A DNA stretch of 64,000 nucleotides from Streptomyces sp. DH-12 (GTDB lineage: Bacteria > Actinomycetota > Actinomycetes > Streptomycetales > Streptomycetaceae). Each line of letters starts with the position of its first letter. Position 1 is the stretch's first letter. Below are positions 16,783 to 26,611 of the stretch, in pieces. Both the position numbers and the translations under genes were made by a program. Location: NCBI RefSeq assembly GCF_002899455.1, contig NZ_PPFB01000001.1, positions 4,061,001-4,125,000 on the forward strand. The letters are read 5' to 3'. The notes below the pieces were generated by a model. It worked only from the letters and a program-made list of their open reading frames with translations. It was not told where the DNA came from and made no database searches.

Positions 16783-18011
16783 GACGCGACCTCCAGCACG
16801 GGCCGCGCGGTCAGCGGGACCTCCGCGACGAGCCGGAACTCGCCGTCCCCGGCCTCCCCGGCGTCCAGCGTGCCGTCCACCGCGGACAGCCGCTCCCGCA
16901 GCCCGGCCAGCCCCGTCCCGCCCGTACGGGACGACCCGTGGGGGGCCGTCGCCCCGTCGTTGCGCACTGTCAGCACCACACGTCCCTCCGGCCTCCGCAC
17001 CGTGACGGTGCACTTCTTCGCGTCGCCGTGCCGCAGCACGTTGGTGGTCGCCTCCCGCACCACCCAGCCCAGGGCCGACTGCACCTCGGCGGGCAGCCCG
17101 TCGGTCTCGCCGCTGACCTCGCAGTCGATCCCGGCCGCCCTCAGCACTCCCCGCGCGCCGCTGAGCTCGGCCTCCAGGTCGGCCCGGCGGTAGCCGCGGA
17201 CCACTTCCCGCACCTCCCGCTGGGACTCCTGGGCGATGCGCTGCACCTCGATCATCTGCTCGACCGCCTCGGGCCGTTCGCGCCGCGCGAGCTGGACGGC
17301 CAGCTCGCTCTTCAGGGCGATCACGGCGAGGTTCCTGCCCATCACGTCGTGCAGGTCCCGGCCGAAGCGCAGCCGCTCCTCGGCGACCGCGAGCCGGGCC
17401 CGGGTCTCGCGCGCCTCGTCCAGGGCGTAGACGGCGTTGAGCAGCCAGATGGAGAAGCAGGAGGTGGCGGCGATGAAACCGTTCGAGGCCGTCACGAACG
17501 CGGCCCCGGTGAGCGCGGCGAGGACGGGTGTGCCGAGCGCCCAGGTGACCAGGGCCGCACCGGCCCCGAACCCGGCGACGAGCCAGACGACGCGCCGCCG
17601 CTGCCTCATGGCGAGGGCCATCATGCCCACGCCGTAGCAGATCGTGGCGCTGAAGACCGCCCTGAGGACGGAGTCGACGTCGTCCCCGCCGGGGCCGTGC
17701 CGGGTGAGGACGAGGGCCGTGACCGCGATCGCGGCGGTCACGGCGCCCAGCGCCCACAGCAGCCGCAGCGGCTGGGGACGCCGGCGGCACGTCCAGTCCA
17801 GGGCGCGGGAGACGATCACCATGGCCAGCGCGACGTGTCCGACGACCGGCACCATGAGCAGCAGCGCGAGCCGTGCCTCCAGCAGCCCGAAGGCCAGCGC
17901 GCCGATCACCGTCGGCTCGGACAGCGCGATGAAGTAGAACGACCACCGCGTGTACGTCTCGACCTTCGCGGGTGTGCTCTTGCGCCCCCACCAGCCGCCC
18001 GGGCTTCCCAT
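16779..18011 (-). CDS. Sensor histidine kinase, DesK-like (HisKA_3)
   Basis: This 410-residue protein has five or six transmembrane helices in the first 195 residues with little extracytoplasmic sequence, so it probably senses a membrane-borne signal. The dimerisation box is RFGRDLHDVMGRNLAVIALKSELA with phospho-acceptor H221. The ATPase domain has VVREATTNVLRHG (N box), TVRNDGA (G1) and GTGLAGLRERL (G2). Its stop overlaps the regulator start, and it lies about 80 bases past the ABC permease. The start ATG follows GGGACAGGAGCGGCGG. The tight linkage to an ABC pair suggests detection of a membrane-active compound or lipid state. Confidence 0.92.
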   Translation of the reverse strand: MGSPGGWWGRKSTPAKVETYTRWSFYFIALSEPTVIGALAFGLLEARLALLLMVPVVGHVALAMVIVSRALDWTCRRRPQPLRLLWALGAVTAAIAVTALVLTRHGPGGDDVDSVLRAVFSATICYGVGMMALAMRQRRRVVWLVAGFGAGAALVTWALGTPVLAALTGAAFVTASNGFIAATSCFSIWLLNAVYALDEARETRARLAVAEERLRFGRDLHDVMGRNLAVIALKSELAVQLARRERPEAVEQMIEVQRIAQESQREVREVVRGYRRADLEAELSGARGVLRAAGIDCEVSGETDGLPAEVQSALGWVVREATTNVLRHGDAKKCTVTVRRPEGRVVLTVRNDGATAPHGSSRTGGTGLAGLRERLSAVDGTLDAGEAGDGEFRLVAEVPLTARPVLEVAS

Positions 18012-18091
18012 CCGCCGCTCCTGTCCCTGCCGATCTCCGGCGCCGCACCCGTCACCGCGGTGCCGGGTGTCGTCCGCCCCTGGTCAGCGCC

Positions 18092-18868
18092 TCAGCGCCG
18101 CGGCTCCCAGCGGAACCGCCGCCGTACAGCAAACACCGCCAGTACGGTCCAGGCCAGCGCCACCGCGAGGGCCCCGAGGGACTCCCCGGCCGAGAGGCCG
18201 CCGGTCCAGCCGCCGCGCACCAGGGTGACGACCGGCGTCAGCGGGAGCAGCTCGCAGACGGACGCCAGACGGTCCGGGAACAGCTCCAGCGGGACGAACA
18301 TCCCGGAGCCGAGCATCGAGACGAACATCAGCGGCATGGGCGTGACCTGGGCGCTCTCGCCGGTCCGGGTCCAGCTCGCGGTGGCGGCGGCGAGCGCCGC
18401 GCTCATCACGAGGCCCAGCAGGAGGCCGATCACGGCCAGGTGCGGCGCGGAGGGCGCCGACAGGTCGAGCAGCACGGCGCAGCCCGCGATCAGCAGCAGG
18501 CACTGCAGCAGCCCGGTGAGGACGGCAGGCAGCGCGGCCCCGGAGAGGATCTCCGCGTCCCGCAGTTCGCCCGTGCGCAGCCGCTTCAGCACCAGCTCCT
18601 CGCGCCGGACGACGTAGACGCCGACGAGGGTGGAGTACACGGCGAACAGCAGCGAGAAGCCGACGGCGGCGGGCAGGACGAGCGTGCCGGGGGTGAGCCC
18701 GGCCTCCGCGAGGTTCATCTCCTCGGCGGCGGAACGCACGCTGAGCGGCATGATCAGCGGTACGAAGAGCCCGGCGACCAGGGCGCTCCTGTTGCGTCCC
18801 AGCAGCGTCAGTTCGGCCCGGGCCAGGGAGGTCATCCGGCCGGCCGGGGTGGTCGTGGTGGTGCTCAT
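18092..18868 (-). CDS. ABC transporter permease, ABC-2 type
   Basis: This 258-residue protein has six hydrophobic helices in the ABC-2 arrangement, including LPAAVGFSLLFAVYSTLVGVYVVRREE and MPLMFVSMLGSGMFVPLELFP before the last loop. The start ATG overlaps the ATPase stop by 4 bases (ATGA). A polar N-terminus, MSTTTTTPAGRM, precedes the first helix. Permeases of this class pair with one ATPase to export drugs, peptides or lipids or to remodel the membrane. The substrate is not predictable from the sequence. It is the second gene of the leftward four-gene cassette. Confidence 0.9.
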   Translation of the reverse strand: MSTTTTTPAGRMTSLARAELTLLGRNRSALVAGLFVPLIMPLSVRSAAEEMNLAEAGLTPGTLVLPAAVGFSLLFAVYSTLVGVYVVRREELVLKRLRTGELRDAEILSGAALPAVLTGLLQCLLLIAGCAVLLDLSAPSAPHLAVIGLLLGLVMSAALAAATASWTRTGESAQVTPMPLMFVSMLGSGMFVPLELFPDRLASVCELLPLTPVVTLVRGGWTGGLSAGESLGALAVALAWTVLAVFAVRRRFRWEPRR

Positions 18869-19836
18869 GCCGCGTACTCCTCCGTGGTGGCGCCGTTCGC
18901 CGCGGGGGCCGAGGCGTCCTTGGCGATGGTGAGGAAGGCCTCCTCCAGGGATGCCGAGCGCACGTCGAGGCGGCGCAGCTCCACGCCCGCGTCGCGCGCC
19001 CACACCAGCAGTGCGGTGGCCGAGCGCTGCAGGTCGTGGGTGCGCAGCCGGACGGTGCGGCCGTCCACGGCGTGGCCGGTCACGCCCATTCCGTCGAGCG
19101 GCGGGAGGTCGCCCAGGTGGTAGCCCTCGGGCAGGTCGAAGGTGATCCGGGACGGCTCGGTCGCGGTGACCTCCGCCGGGGTGCCGGTGACCGCGATCCG
19201 TCCGTCGTGCATGATCGCGAGCCGGTCGGCGAGGTTCTCGGCCTCCTCCAGGTAGTGCGTGGTGAGCAGCACGGTGGTGCCGGAGTCGCGCAGGGCGCTC
19301 ACCAACTCCCACGTGTCACGGCGGCCTTCGGCGTCGAGTCCGGTGGTCGGCTCGTCGAGGAAGAGCACCTCGGGGTCGCCGAGCAGCGCGAGCGCGAGGT
19401 CCAGGCGCCGCCGCTGTCCGCCGGACAGCTGCTTGACCCGGACGTCGGCCTTGGAGTCCAGGCCCACCATCGCCAGCACCTCCCGCTCGGGGCGTGCGCC
19501 GCTGACGCAGCCCGCCCACATGCGGGCGGTCTCGGCGACGGTCAGCTCGGAGGGGAAGCCCCCTTCCTGGAGCATCACGCCGGTGCGGTGCCGTACGGCG
19601 GCGCGTTCGGTGTACGGGTCGTGGCCGAGGACCCGTACCGCCCCGCCGGCGGGCGGGGCGAGTCCTTCGAGGAGTTCGACGGTGGAGGTCTTGCCGGCCC
19701 CGTTGGTGCCCAGCAGGGCGAAGATCTCTCCGCGCCGCACGGTGAAGTCGATCCCGCGCACCGCTTCGAACCCGCCCCCGTAGACGCGCCGCAGGCCCGT
19801 GACCTCGATCACGTTCTCAAGTCCGGTCGTTTGCAT
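18865..19836 (-). CDS. ABC transporter ATP-binding protein
   Basis: The ATPase has 323 residues: Walker A LLGTNGAGKTST, Q-loop VMLQEGG, signature QLSGGQRRRLDLALALLGDPEVLFLDEPTTGLD with Walker B, and the switch histidine in LLTTHYLEEAENLADR. The C-terminal 90 residues form the extra domain usual in DrrA-type drug-export ATPases. The start ATG at 19836 is preceded by GCTCGAGGC, so its ribosome site is only moderate. It is the first gene of the cassette and is coupled to the permease. The upstream 19837-19960 segment should contain the cassette promoter. Confidence 0.93.
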   Translation of the reverse strand: MQTTGLENVIEVTGLRRVYGGGFEAVRGIDFTVRRGEIFALLGTNGAGKTSTVELLEGLAPPAGGAVRVLGHDPYTERAAVRHRTGVMLQEGGFPSELTVAETARMWAGCVSGARPEREVLAMVGLDSKADVRVKQLSGGQRRRLDLALALLGDPEVLFLDEPTTGLDAEGRRDTWELVSALRDSGTTVLLTTHYLEEAENLADRLAIMHDGRIAVTGTPAEVTATEPSRITFDLPEGYHLGDLPPLDGMGVTGHAVDGRTVRLRTHDLQRSATALLVWARDAGVELRRLDVRSASLEEAFLTIAKDASAPAANGATTEEYAA

Positions 19837-19963
19837 GCCTCGAGCATCCCGTCGGGGGCGAGGGTCCGGCAGTGCGCCGTGTCACCACCGGACATGACAA
19901 ATGTCAGACGGCCTCGCGGGGCGGGCGCCTTGAGGCGGGTGCGTGAGGCGGGCACACGAAAGA

Positions 19964-19986
19964 ACCCCGGTCCGATGGACCGGGGT
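19964..19986 (-). terminator. Hairpin terminator after second tRNA-Gly
   Basis: Perfect 10-base arms ACCCCGGTCC and its complement around the loop GAT, 11 bases past the 3' end of the leftward tRNA. It closely resembles the hairpin at 16031-16063. Confidence 0.75.
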
Positions 19987-19996
19987 CTTGTTCCCG

Positions 19997-20069
19997 AGCG
20001 GACGACGAGGCTCGAACTCGCGACCTCAACCTTGGCAAGGTTGCGCTCTACCAACTGAGCTACGTCCGC
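19997..20069 (-). tRNA. tRNA-Gly (GCC), copy 2
   Basis: 73 nt, acceptor stem GCGGACG/CGTCCGC, anticodon GCC. It differs from the copy at 16070-16142 at three positions: a compensated A-T to G-C change at pair 4-69 and one T-loop base. Confidence 0.95.
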
Positions 20070-20149
20070 ATTGCCTCCGACCGGCTCTCACCGATCGGCG
20101 CGGGCACCAGCTTACCTGATCCACGACCGTGGAGGGTACGGCGGTGCAG

Positions 20150-20221
20150 AGCGGGTGACAGGAATTGCACACTGCGCCTTCCCCCTGGAAGGGGGATGTT
20201 CTACTACTGAACTACACCCGC
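20150..20221 (-). tRNA. tRNA-Gly (TCC)
   Basis: 72 nt, acceptor stem GCGGGTG/CACCCGC, anticodon loop CTTCCAG (TCC), T-loop TTCCTGT region less regular than in its neighbours. The short gap to tRNA-Gly(GCC) suggests one leftward transcript for both. Confidence 0.85.
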
Positions 20222-20380
20222 ATGTCCTCGGGCCGGGCCTTTTCTCGGCCTCGCCCCTCGGCGTGCTCCAGACTCTAGCTGATCAGCAGGGGGGCTGCGC
20301 AAGTCGGCTGTCGCGAGGGGCCGGTGACCGGCCGTCGGCGGGCTCACCCGACCGGGGCCGGCTCCGTACGGGAGTGCGGT

Positions 20381-20698
20381 TCAGCGGGCCGCGGCGAACG
20401 CCTCGTAGACCCGCTTGGGGATGCGGCCGCGGGCGGGGACGTCCATCCGGTTCGCCTGCGCCCAGGCGCGCACGGCCGCCGGGTCCGGGGCGATCTCGGT
20501 CTGCCGGTAGACCTCGCCGGAGCGGGCGCGCTTGCGGCCGGCGTCCACGTAGGGCTCGAGCGCCTCGCGCAGTCTCCTGGCGTTCGCCTCGTTGAGGTCG
20601 ATCTCGTACGACGTGCCGTCGAGTCCGAAGGCGATCGTTTCCGCCGCTTCCGAGCCGTCGATGTCGTCGAAGAGAGTGACCACGACCTTCTGCGCCAC
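20381..20698 (-). CDS. lsrL: Lsr2-family nucleoid-associated protein, LsrL-like
   Basis: The protein has 105 residues. The N-terminal dimerisation domain is MAQKVVVTLFDDIDGSEAAETIAFGLDGTSYEIDL; the C-terminal AT-rich-DNA-binding domain is VRAWAQANRMDVPARGRIPKRVYEAF, with the AT-hook-like RGR. Lsr2 proteins coat and silence AT-rich or foreign DNA. Streptomyces carry two paralogues, and the position next to purS fits the second one, LsrL; the symbol rests on that remembered context. The GTG start has GAAGGGA 9 bases upstream. Divergent from purS across 354 bases of unusually AT-rich DNA, a possible target for its own product. Confidence 0.9.
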   Translation of the reverse strand: MAQKVVVTLFDDIDGSEAAETIAFGLDGTSYEIDLNEANARRLREALEPYVDAGRKRARSGEVYRQTEIAPDPAAVRAWAQANRMDVPARGRIPKRVYEAFAAAR

Positions 20699-20967
20699 GA
20701 ATATCGGTCCCTTCGTGCGGCACCTCTTCCGTCCGGACGTCCGTCATGACGTGCCGGTACGCCCCAGAGATGTCGGCTGTCCGCCTGTAATCGGGCTGAG
20801 TATCTGCTAATGACAATTCATTTGTACAGTGCCCGGCAATGCAATGGGAAGCCCGACTAAATCTGCCCGCGTGTCCGGGCGCAATAGCGATGTGCGGGAG
20901 AACACGGATCTTTCCCGGATCTTTTCCGGCAAGCCTCTCCGTGATGCCGAATTGTGACGGTGCTCAC

Positions 20968-20995
20968 GTAGATTCCTACAACTCTACTCGCGTAG
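20968..20995. promoter_or_regulatory. Evenly spaced GTAG/CTAC array in the lsrL-purS gap
   Basis: The tetramers GTAG (20968-20971), CTAC (20976-20979), CTAC (20984-20987) and GTAG (20992-20995) follow one another with exactly 4 bases between each, making two adjacent dyads. The pattern lies in the AT-rich region between the divergent lsrL and purS genes, just upstream of a TAGTCT (21010-21015) that may be the purS -10 element. An operator is plausible; the binding protein is unknown. The rest of 20699-21052 has no gene. Confidence 0.45.
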
Positions 20996-21052
20996 AAATT
21001 TTGTGCGGGTAGTCTGAAGGAACCTGCTCAGCACCACACACCGGGAGTGCCA

Positions 21053-21316
21053 GTGGCACGCGTCGTAGTCGACGTCATGCTCAAGCCGGAGATCCTCGAC
21101 CCCCAGGGCCAGGCGGTGCAGCGCGCACTGCCGCGACTGGGTTTCGAAGGGATCTCGGACGTCCGTCAGGGAAAGCGATTCGAACTGGAAGTTGACGGGC
21201 CGGTCGACGAGGCCGCGCTCGCCCGTATCCACGATCTTGCGGAATCCTTCCTCGCCAACACCGTGATCGAGGACTTCACCGTCCGGGTCGAGGAAGTCGC
21301 GGAGGCTGCGAAGTGA
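21053..21316 (+). CDS. purS: FGAM synthase subunit PurS
   Basis: This 87-residue protein starts at the GTG at 21053, which follows CGGGAGTGCCA; another GTG two codons earlier is less well placed. The sequence ARVVVDVMLKPEILDPQGQAVQRALPRLGF and the DVRQGKRFEL strand are typical PurS. It bridges the small PurL and the PurQ glutaminase, passing ammonia for the fourth step of IMP synthesis. The stop overlaps the purQ GTG by 4 bases. Confidence 0.95.
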   Translation: MARVVVDVMLKPEILDPQGQAVQRALPRLGFEGISDVRQGKRFELEVDGPVDEAALARIHDLAESFLANTVIEDFTVRVEEVAEAAK

Positions 21317-21989
21317 CCGCTCGTATCGGCGTCGTCACTTTCCCGGGCAGCCTCGACGACCAGGACACCCAGCGCGCGATCCGCGTCGCGGGTGCCGAGC
21401 CCGTCGCCCTCTGGCACAAGGACAAGGACCTCAAGCAGGTCGACGCCGTGGTGCTCTGCGGCGGTTTCAGCTACGGCGACTACCTGCGCGCCGGCGCCAT
21501 CGCGCGCTTCTCGCCGGTCATGGACACCGTCATCGACCAGGCCAGGGCCGGCCTGCCGGTGCTCGGCATCTGCAACGGCTTCCAGATCCTCACCGAGGCG
21601 CACCTGCTCCCCGGCGGCATGCTGGGCAACGACCACCTGCACTTCATCTGCCGCGACCAGAAGCTGCGGGTGGAGAACGCGGACACCGCCTGGACCACCG
21701 ACTACGCGGCCGGCCAGGAGATCCACATCCCGCTGAAGAACATGGACGGCCGCTACGTCGCCGACCGGTACACGCTGGACGAGCTGGAGGCCGAGGGGCG
21801 CGTCGCCTTCCGCTACCTCGACTTCAACCCGAACGGCTCGCTCAACGACATCGCCGGCATCACCAACGAGGCCGGGAACGTCGTCGGTCTCATGCCGCAC
21901 CCCGAGCACGCCGTCGAGCCGCTGATCGGTACGGGCCGTACCGACGGCCTGCCCTTCTTCACGTCGATCCTCAAGAAGCTGGTCAACGC

Positions 21990-21993
<4 letters not shown>
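21313..21993 (+). CDS. purQ: FGAM synthase glutaminase subunit
   Basis: The subunit has 226 residues and is a class I glutamine amidotransferase. The nucleophile cysteine is in LGICNGFQIL; the His-Glu pair is in MPHPEHAVEP. Residues FPGSLDDQDTQRAI and GGFSYGDYLRAGAI match PurQ. It releases ammonia from glutamine for PurL. The GTG start is coupled to purS and the TGA overlaps the purL ATG by 4 bases, so purS-purQ-purL are one translationally coupled operon. Confidence 0.97.
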
Positions 21994-24248
<2,255 letters not shown>

Positions 24249-24279
24249 CCCCCCCCGGCCGGCCCACGCCCGGCCCTTC

Positions 24280-24311
24280 CGGAGCCCCCGCCCCTTCCGG
24301 CGGGGGCTCCG
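24280..24311 (+). terminator. Hairpin terminator of the purSQL operon
   Basis: Arms of 13 bases (24280-24292 and 24299-24311), perfectly complementary, surround the loop CCTTCC, 32 bases past the purL stop. There is no T-tract. Confidence 0.85.
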
Positions 24312-24352
24312 TCGTGTCCGGGTCCGCAGATGTCCATGGTGTCCACAGGCTC

Positions 24353-24382
24353 TTGCGCGAGATTACGTAGTTACGTAATCTC
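24353..24382 (+). promoter_or_regulatory. Promoter with embedded 24-base palindromic operator
   Basis: TTGCGC (24353-24358) and TAATCT (24377-24382) form a -35/-10 pair with an 18-base spacer. A perfect inverted repeat, GAGATTACGTA and its complement around a central GT (24359-24382), fills the spacer and covers the -10. The start GTG at 24389 is 6 bases past the -10, so transcription should begin at the start codon. A repressor bound here would block RNA polymerase. The neighbouring ArsR-like protein is the obvious candidate. Confidence 0.75.
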
Positions 24383-24388
24383 GAAGGC

Positions 24389-24889
24389 GTGGAACTGGAA
24401 GAGCGCATGACCGAGCTGGAGCGCCGACTGGCGGCGCTCGAAGCGGCCGACCGTACGGCCCCCCGCGTGGGGGAGGGCGACTTCTGGGCCCTGGAGGGGC
24501 TCAAGGAGCAGCTCGCCGAGCTGAAGGCGGCCGACGGAGGCGTGCTGTTCACCGGCGCGGTGCGGCTGCCGACCGGCGAGCGGTACGACTGGCAGCACGG
24601 CGCGCTCACCTCGGACCTGCTCACCTACGAGTGGCCGGACGCGGCGGAGTCCTTCGCCGCCCTCGGCCACCCGGTCCGGCTTCGGCTGCTCCGCGAGATA
24701 ACCGGCGGCCGCCGCACCGCCGCCGAACTGGCGGAGCTGGACGACATCGGCACGACCGGGCAGATCTACCACCACCTGCGCCAGCTCACCGCCGCCGGCT
24801 GGCTGCGCACCACCGGCCGGGGCCGCCACGAGGTCCCGGCGGGCCGGGTGGTGCCGCTGCTGGTGGCGCTGGCGGCGGCACGGCACTGA
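24389..24889 (+). CDS. ArsR-like helix-turn-helix transcriptional regulator
   Basis: The protein has 166 residues. An N-terminal coiled-coil-like segment (MELEERMTELERRLAALEAAD) is followed by a linker and a winged helix: FAALGHPVRLRLLREITGGRRTAAELAELDDIGTTGQIYHHLRQLTAAGWLRTTGRGRHEV. The helix-turn-helix and wing are of the ArsR type, but the usual metal-binding cysteines are absent, so a non-metal signal is likely. The mRNA is predicted to be leaderless. The palindrome overlapping its promoter suggests autorepression. The next gene (M23 peptidase) follows after 25 bases on the same strand, suggesting an operon under the same switch. Confidence 0.85.
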   Translation: MELEERMTELERRLAALEAADRTAPRVGEGDFWALEGLKEQLAELKAADGGVLFTGAVRLPTGERYDWQHGALTSDLLTYEWPDAAESFAALGHPVRLRLLREITGGRRTAAELAELDDIGTTGQIYHHLRQLTAAGWLRTTGRGRHEVPAGRVVPLLVALAAARH

Positions 24890-24914
24890 CGCACCGACGA
24901 GCACGGGGGGAAGC

Positions 24915-25751
24915 ATGTCCGCACGCAAACTCGCCAAGACCGCCTACCGTGGGCTCCTCATCGCCTTCTTCGCCCTGGTGATCGCCCACGTGACGCTGGA
25001 CCTCGGCCATCCGGTGTGGTGGGACTTCCTGCCGCTGCTGCTGGCCCACGTCGTACTGGTCGTCGCCAACCGGTGGGGCGGAGCCCCGGACAGCCCCCGC
25101 GCCGCCCGGGAGCCCGTCGAGGTCGAGCCCCCGGTCACCGGCCGCTGGATCGCGCTGAACAGTCCCGCGGACCACACCCCGAGCCACCACACCCATGCCT
25201 ACGGCCAGACCTTCGCCATCGACGTCGTCGCCGAGCCCGAGCCGGGCTCCCGTCCGGCGTTCCGCGCGCTGTGGCCGATAGCCCGCCGCAACGGCGACTT
25301 CCCCGCCTACGGCGCCCCGCTGCGCGCGGTGGGCGACGCCACCGTCGTCCGGGCCACCGACCGGGCGCGCGACCACCTCAGCCGCGGCTCCCTGCCCGCG
25401 CTGGCGTACCTGATGCTCCTCGAGGCGAACGTGCGGGACCTGTTCGGCGCCGGGAGGATCATCGGCAACCACGTGGTCCTCGACCTCGGCGACGGCGCCT
25501 ACGCGCTCTACGCCCACCTCCGGCGCGGCTCCCTGACCGTCGGCGAGGGCGACCGGGTGCGCGCGGGCCAGGTGATCGCCCAGGTCGGCAACTCGGGCAA
25601 CTCCACCGAGCCCCACCTGCACTTCCAGCTCATGGACGGACCCGACCCGGACACCGCGCGGGGCATCCCCTTCACCTGGCGCGGCACAGGCGTCCCCCGC
25701 AACAACGAGGTGTTCGAGGTCCCGGCACAGCGGGCCGACGCCCGCGCATAG
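24915..25751 (+). CDS. M23-family peptidase, membrane-anchored
   Basis: The protein has 278 residues. Two hydrophobic helices lie near residues 12-28 and 36-52, then an extracytoplasmic domain. LytM-type zinc motifs are visible: HAYGQTFAID (H94, D103), ALYAHLRRG (H201) and PHLHFQL (H234, H236). The first motif has HxxGQxxAxD instead of the usual HxGxD, as in a divergent M23 subgroup. These enzymes cut peptidoglycan cross-bridge peptides. The gene lies 25 bases after the ArsR-like regulator and probably shares its promoter. The ATG start has GCACGGGGGGAAGC upstream. Confidence 0.85.
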   Translation: MSARKLAKTAYRGLLIAFFALVIAHVTLDLGHPVWWDFLPLLLAHVVLVVANRWGGAPDSPRAAREPVEVEPPVTGRWIALNSPADHTPSHHTHAYGQTFAIDVVAEPEPGSRPAFRALWPIARRNGDFPAYGAPLRAVGDATVVRATDRARDHLSRGSLPALAYLMLLEANVRDLFGAGRIIGNHVVLDLGDGAYALYAHLRRGSLTVGEGDRVRAGQVIAQVGNSGNSTEPHLHFQLMDGPDPDTARGIPFTWRGTGVPRNNEVFEVPAQRADARA

Positions 25752-25760
25752 GCTTCCGCC

Positions 25761-26558
25761 ATGCCACCGGCCAGGAAACGCCCCCGCTCCTACGACCCCG
25801 CCAGGACCCGCGCCGCCGTCCTGGCCCAGTTCGGGCACGTACGCACGGCGGTCCGCGCCCTCACCCCGGAGCAGCTCGCCGCGCCGACCCGGCTCGGCGA
25901 CTGGACCGTCCGGCAGCTGGTCGCCCACATCGGCACCGCGCTGCTGGCCGTGGACCGGCTGCTGGACGAGCCGGAGCCCGCCCGGCAGGACGCGCGGCTC
26001 CTCGACTGGCCCTCGGCCGTCGCCGCCGACGCCGGCGCCATCGCGGACACCGCGCACCGGCTCGCGGCCGGCCACCCCGACCTCGACGCCTACCTCGCGG
26101 ACGCCGAGCGGCGCTTCACCGCCCGCCTCGACACCCACCCCGGCGGCAGGCTGCTCCCGACCAGCGCGGGCGCCCTGCCCCTCGCCGACTACGTCGTCAC
26201 CCGCGCCGTGGAGCTCGTCGTCCACACCGACGACCTGAACGCCGCGGTCCCCGGCCTGGACGTCCCGTACGACCGGCAGGCGCAGGCCACCTGCGTCCGG
26301 CTGCTGGCCGACGCGCTCGCCGCGAAGGCGCCCGGCGGCTCGACGGAGGTGCGCGTCCCGCCGTTCGCCGTGGTCCAGTGCGTCGAGGGCCCCCGGCACA
26401 CCCGGGGCACCCCGCCGAACGTCGTCGAGACCGACCCGCTCACCTGGATCCGGCTGGCCGGCGGCCGTCTCTCCTGGCCGGACGCCGTGGCCTCCGCCGC
26501 GGTCGGCGCCAGCGGCGAGCGCGCGGACCTCGGGCCGTATCTGCCGCTGCTCGGCTGA
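25761..26558 (+). CDS. Mycothiol-dependent maleylpyruvate isomerase-like protein
   Basis: This 265-residue protein belongs to the DinB/MDMPI superfamily: RLGDWTVRQLVAHIGTALLAVDRLL at the N-terminus carries the first zinc histidine (H56), and VVTRAVELVVHTDDLNAAV carries the glutamate and histidine that complete the site. The C-terminal SCP2-like domain contains PLTWIRLAGGRLSW. Family members use mycothiol as a cofactor in isomerisation or thiol transfer; the substrate here is unknown. It starts 9 bases after the M23 gene, so the regulator, peptidase and this gene may form one operon. Confidence 0.85.
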   Translation: MPPARKRPRSYDPARTRAAVLAQFGHVRTAVRALTPEQLAAPTRLGDWTVRQLVAHIGTALLAVDRLLDEPEPARQDARLLDWPSAVAADAGAIADTAHRLAAGHPDLDAYLADAERRFTARLDTHPGGRLLPTSAGALPLADYVVTRAVELVVHTDDLNAAVPGLDVPYDRQAQATCVRLLADALAAKAPGGSTEVRVPPFAVVQCVEGPRHTRGTPPNVVETDPLTWIRLAGGRLSWPDAVASAAVGASGERADLGPYLPLLG

Positions 26559-26611
26559 GCAGCGAGCACGTGACGGGGGAACCACTCGCTCCGCCCTTCC
26601 GTCGGAACGGC

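Noticed and set aside
20150..20221. tRNA-Cys
   Set aside because: The anticodon loop reads TCC, not GCA, when the stems are paired; it is tRNA-Gly.
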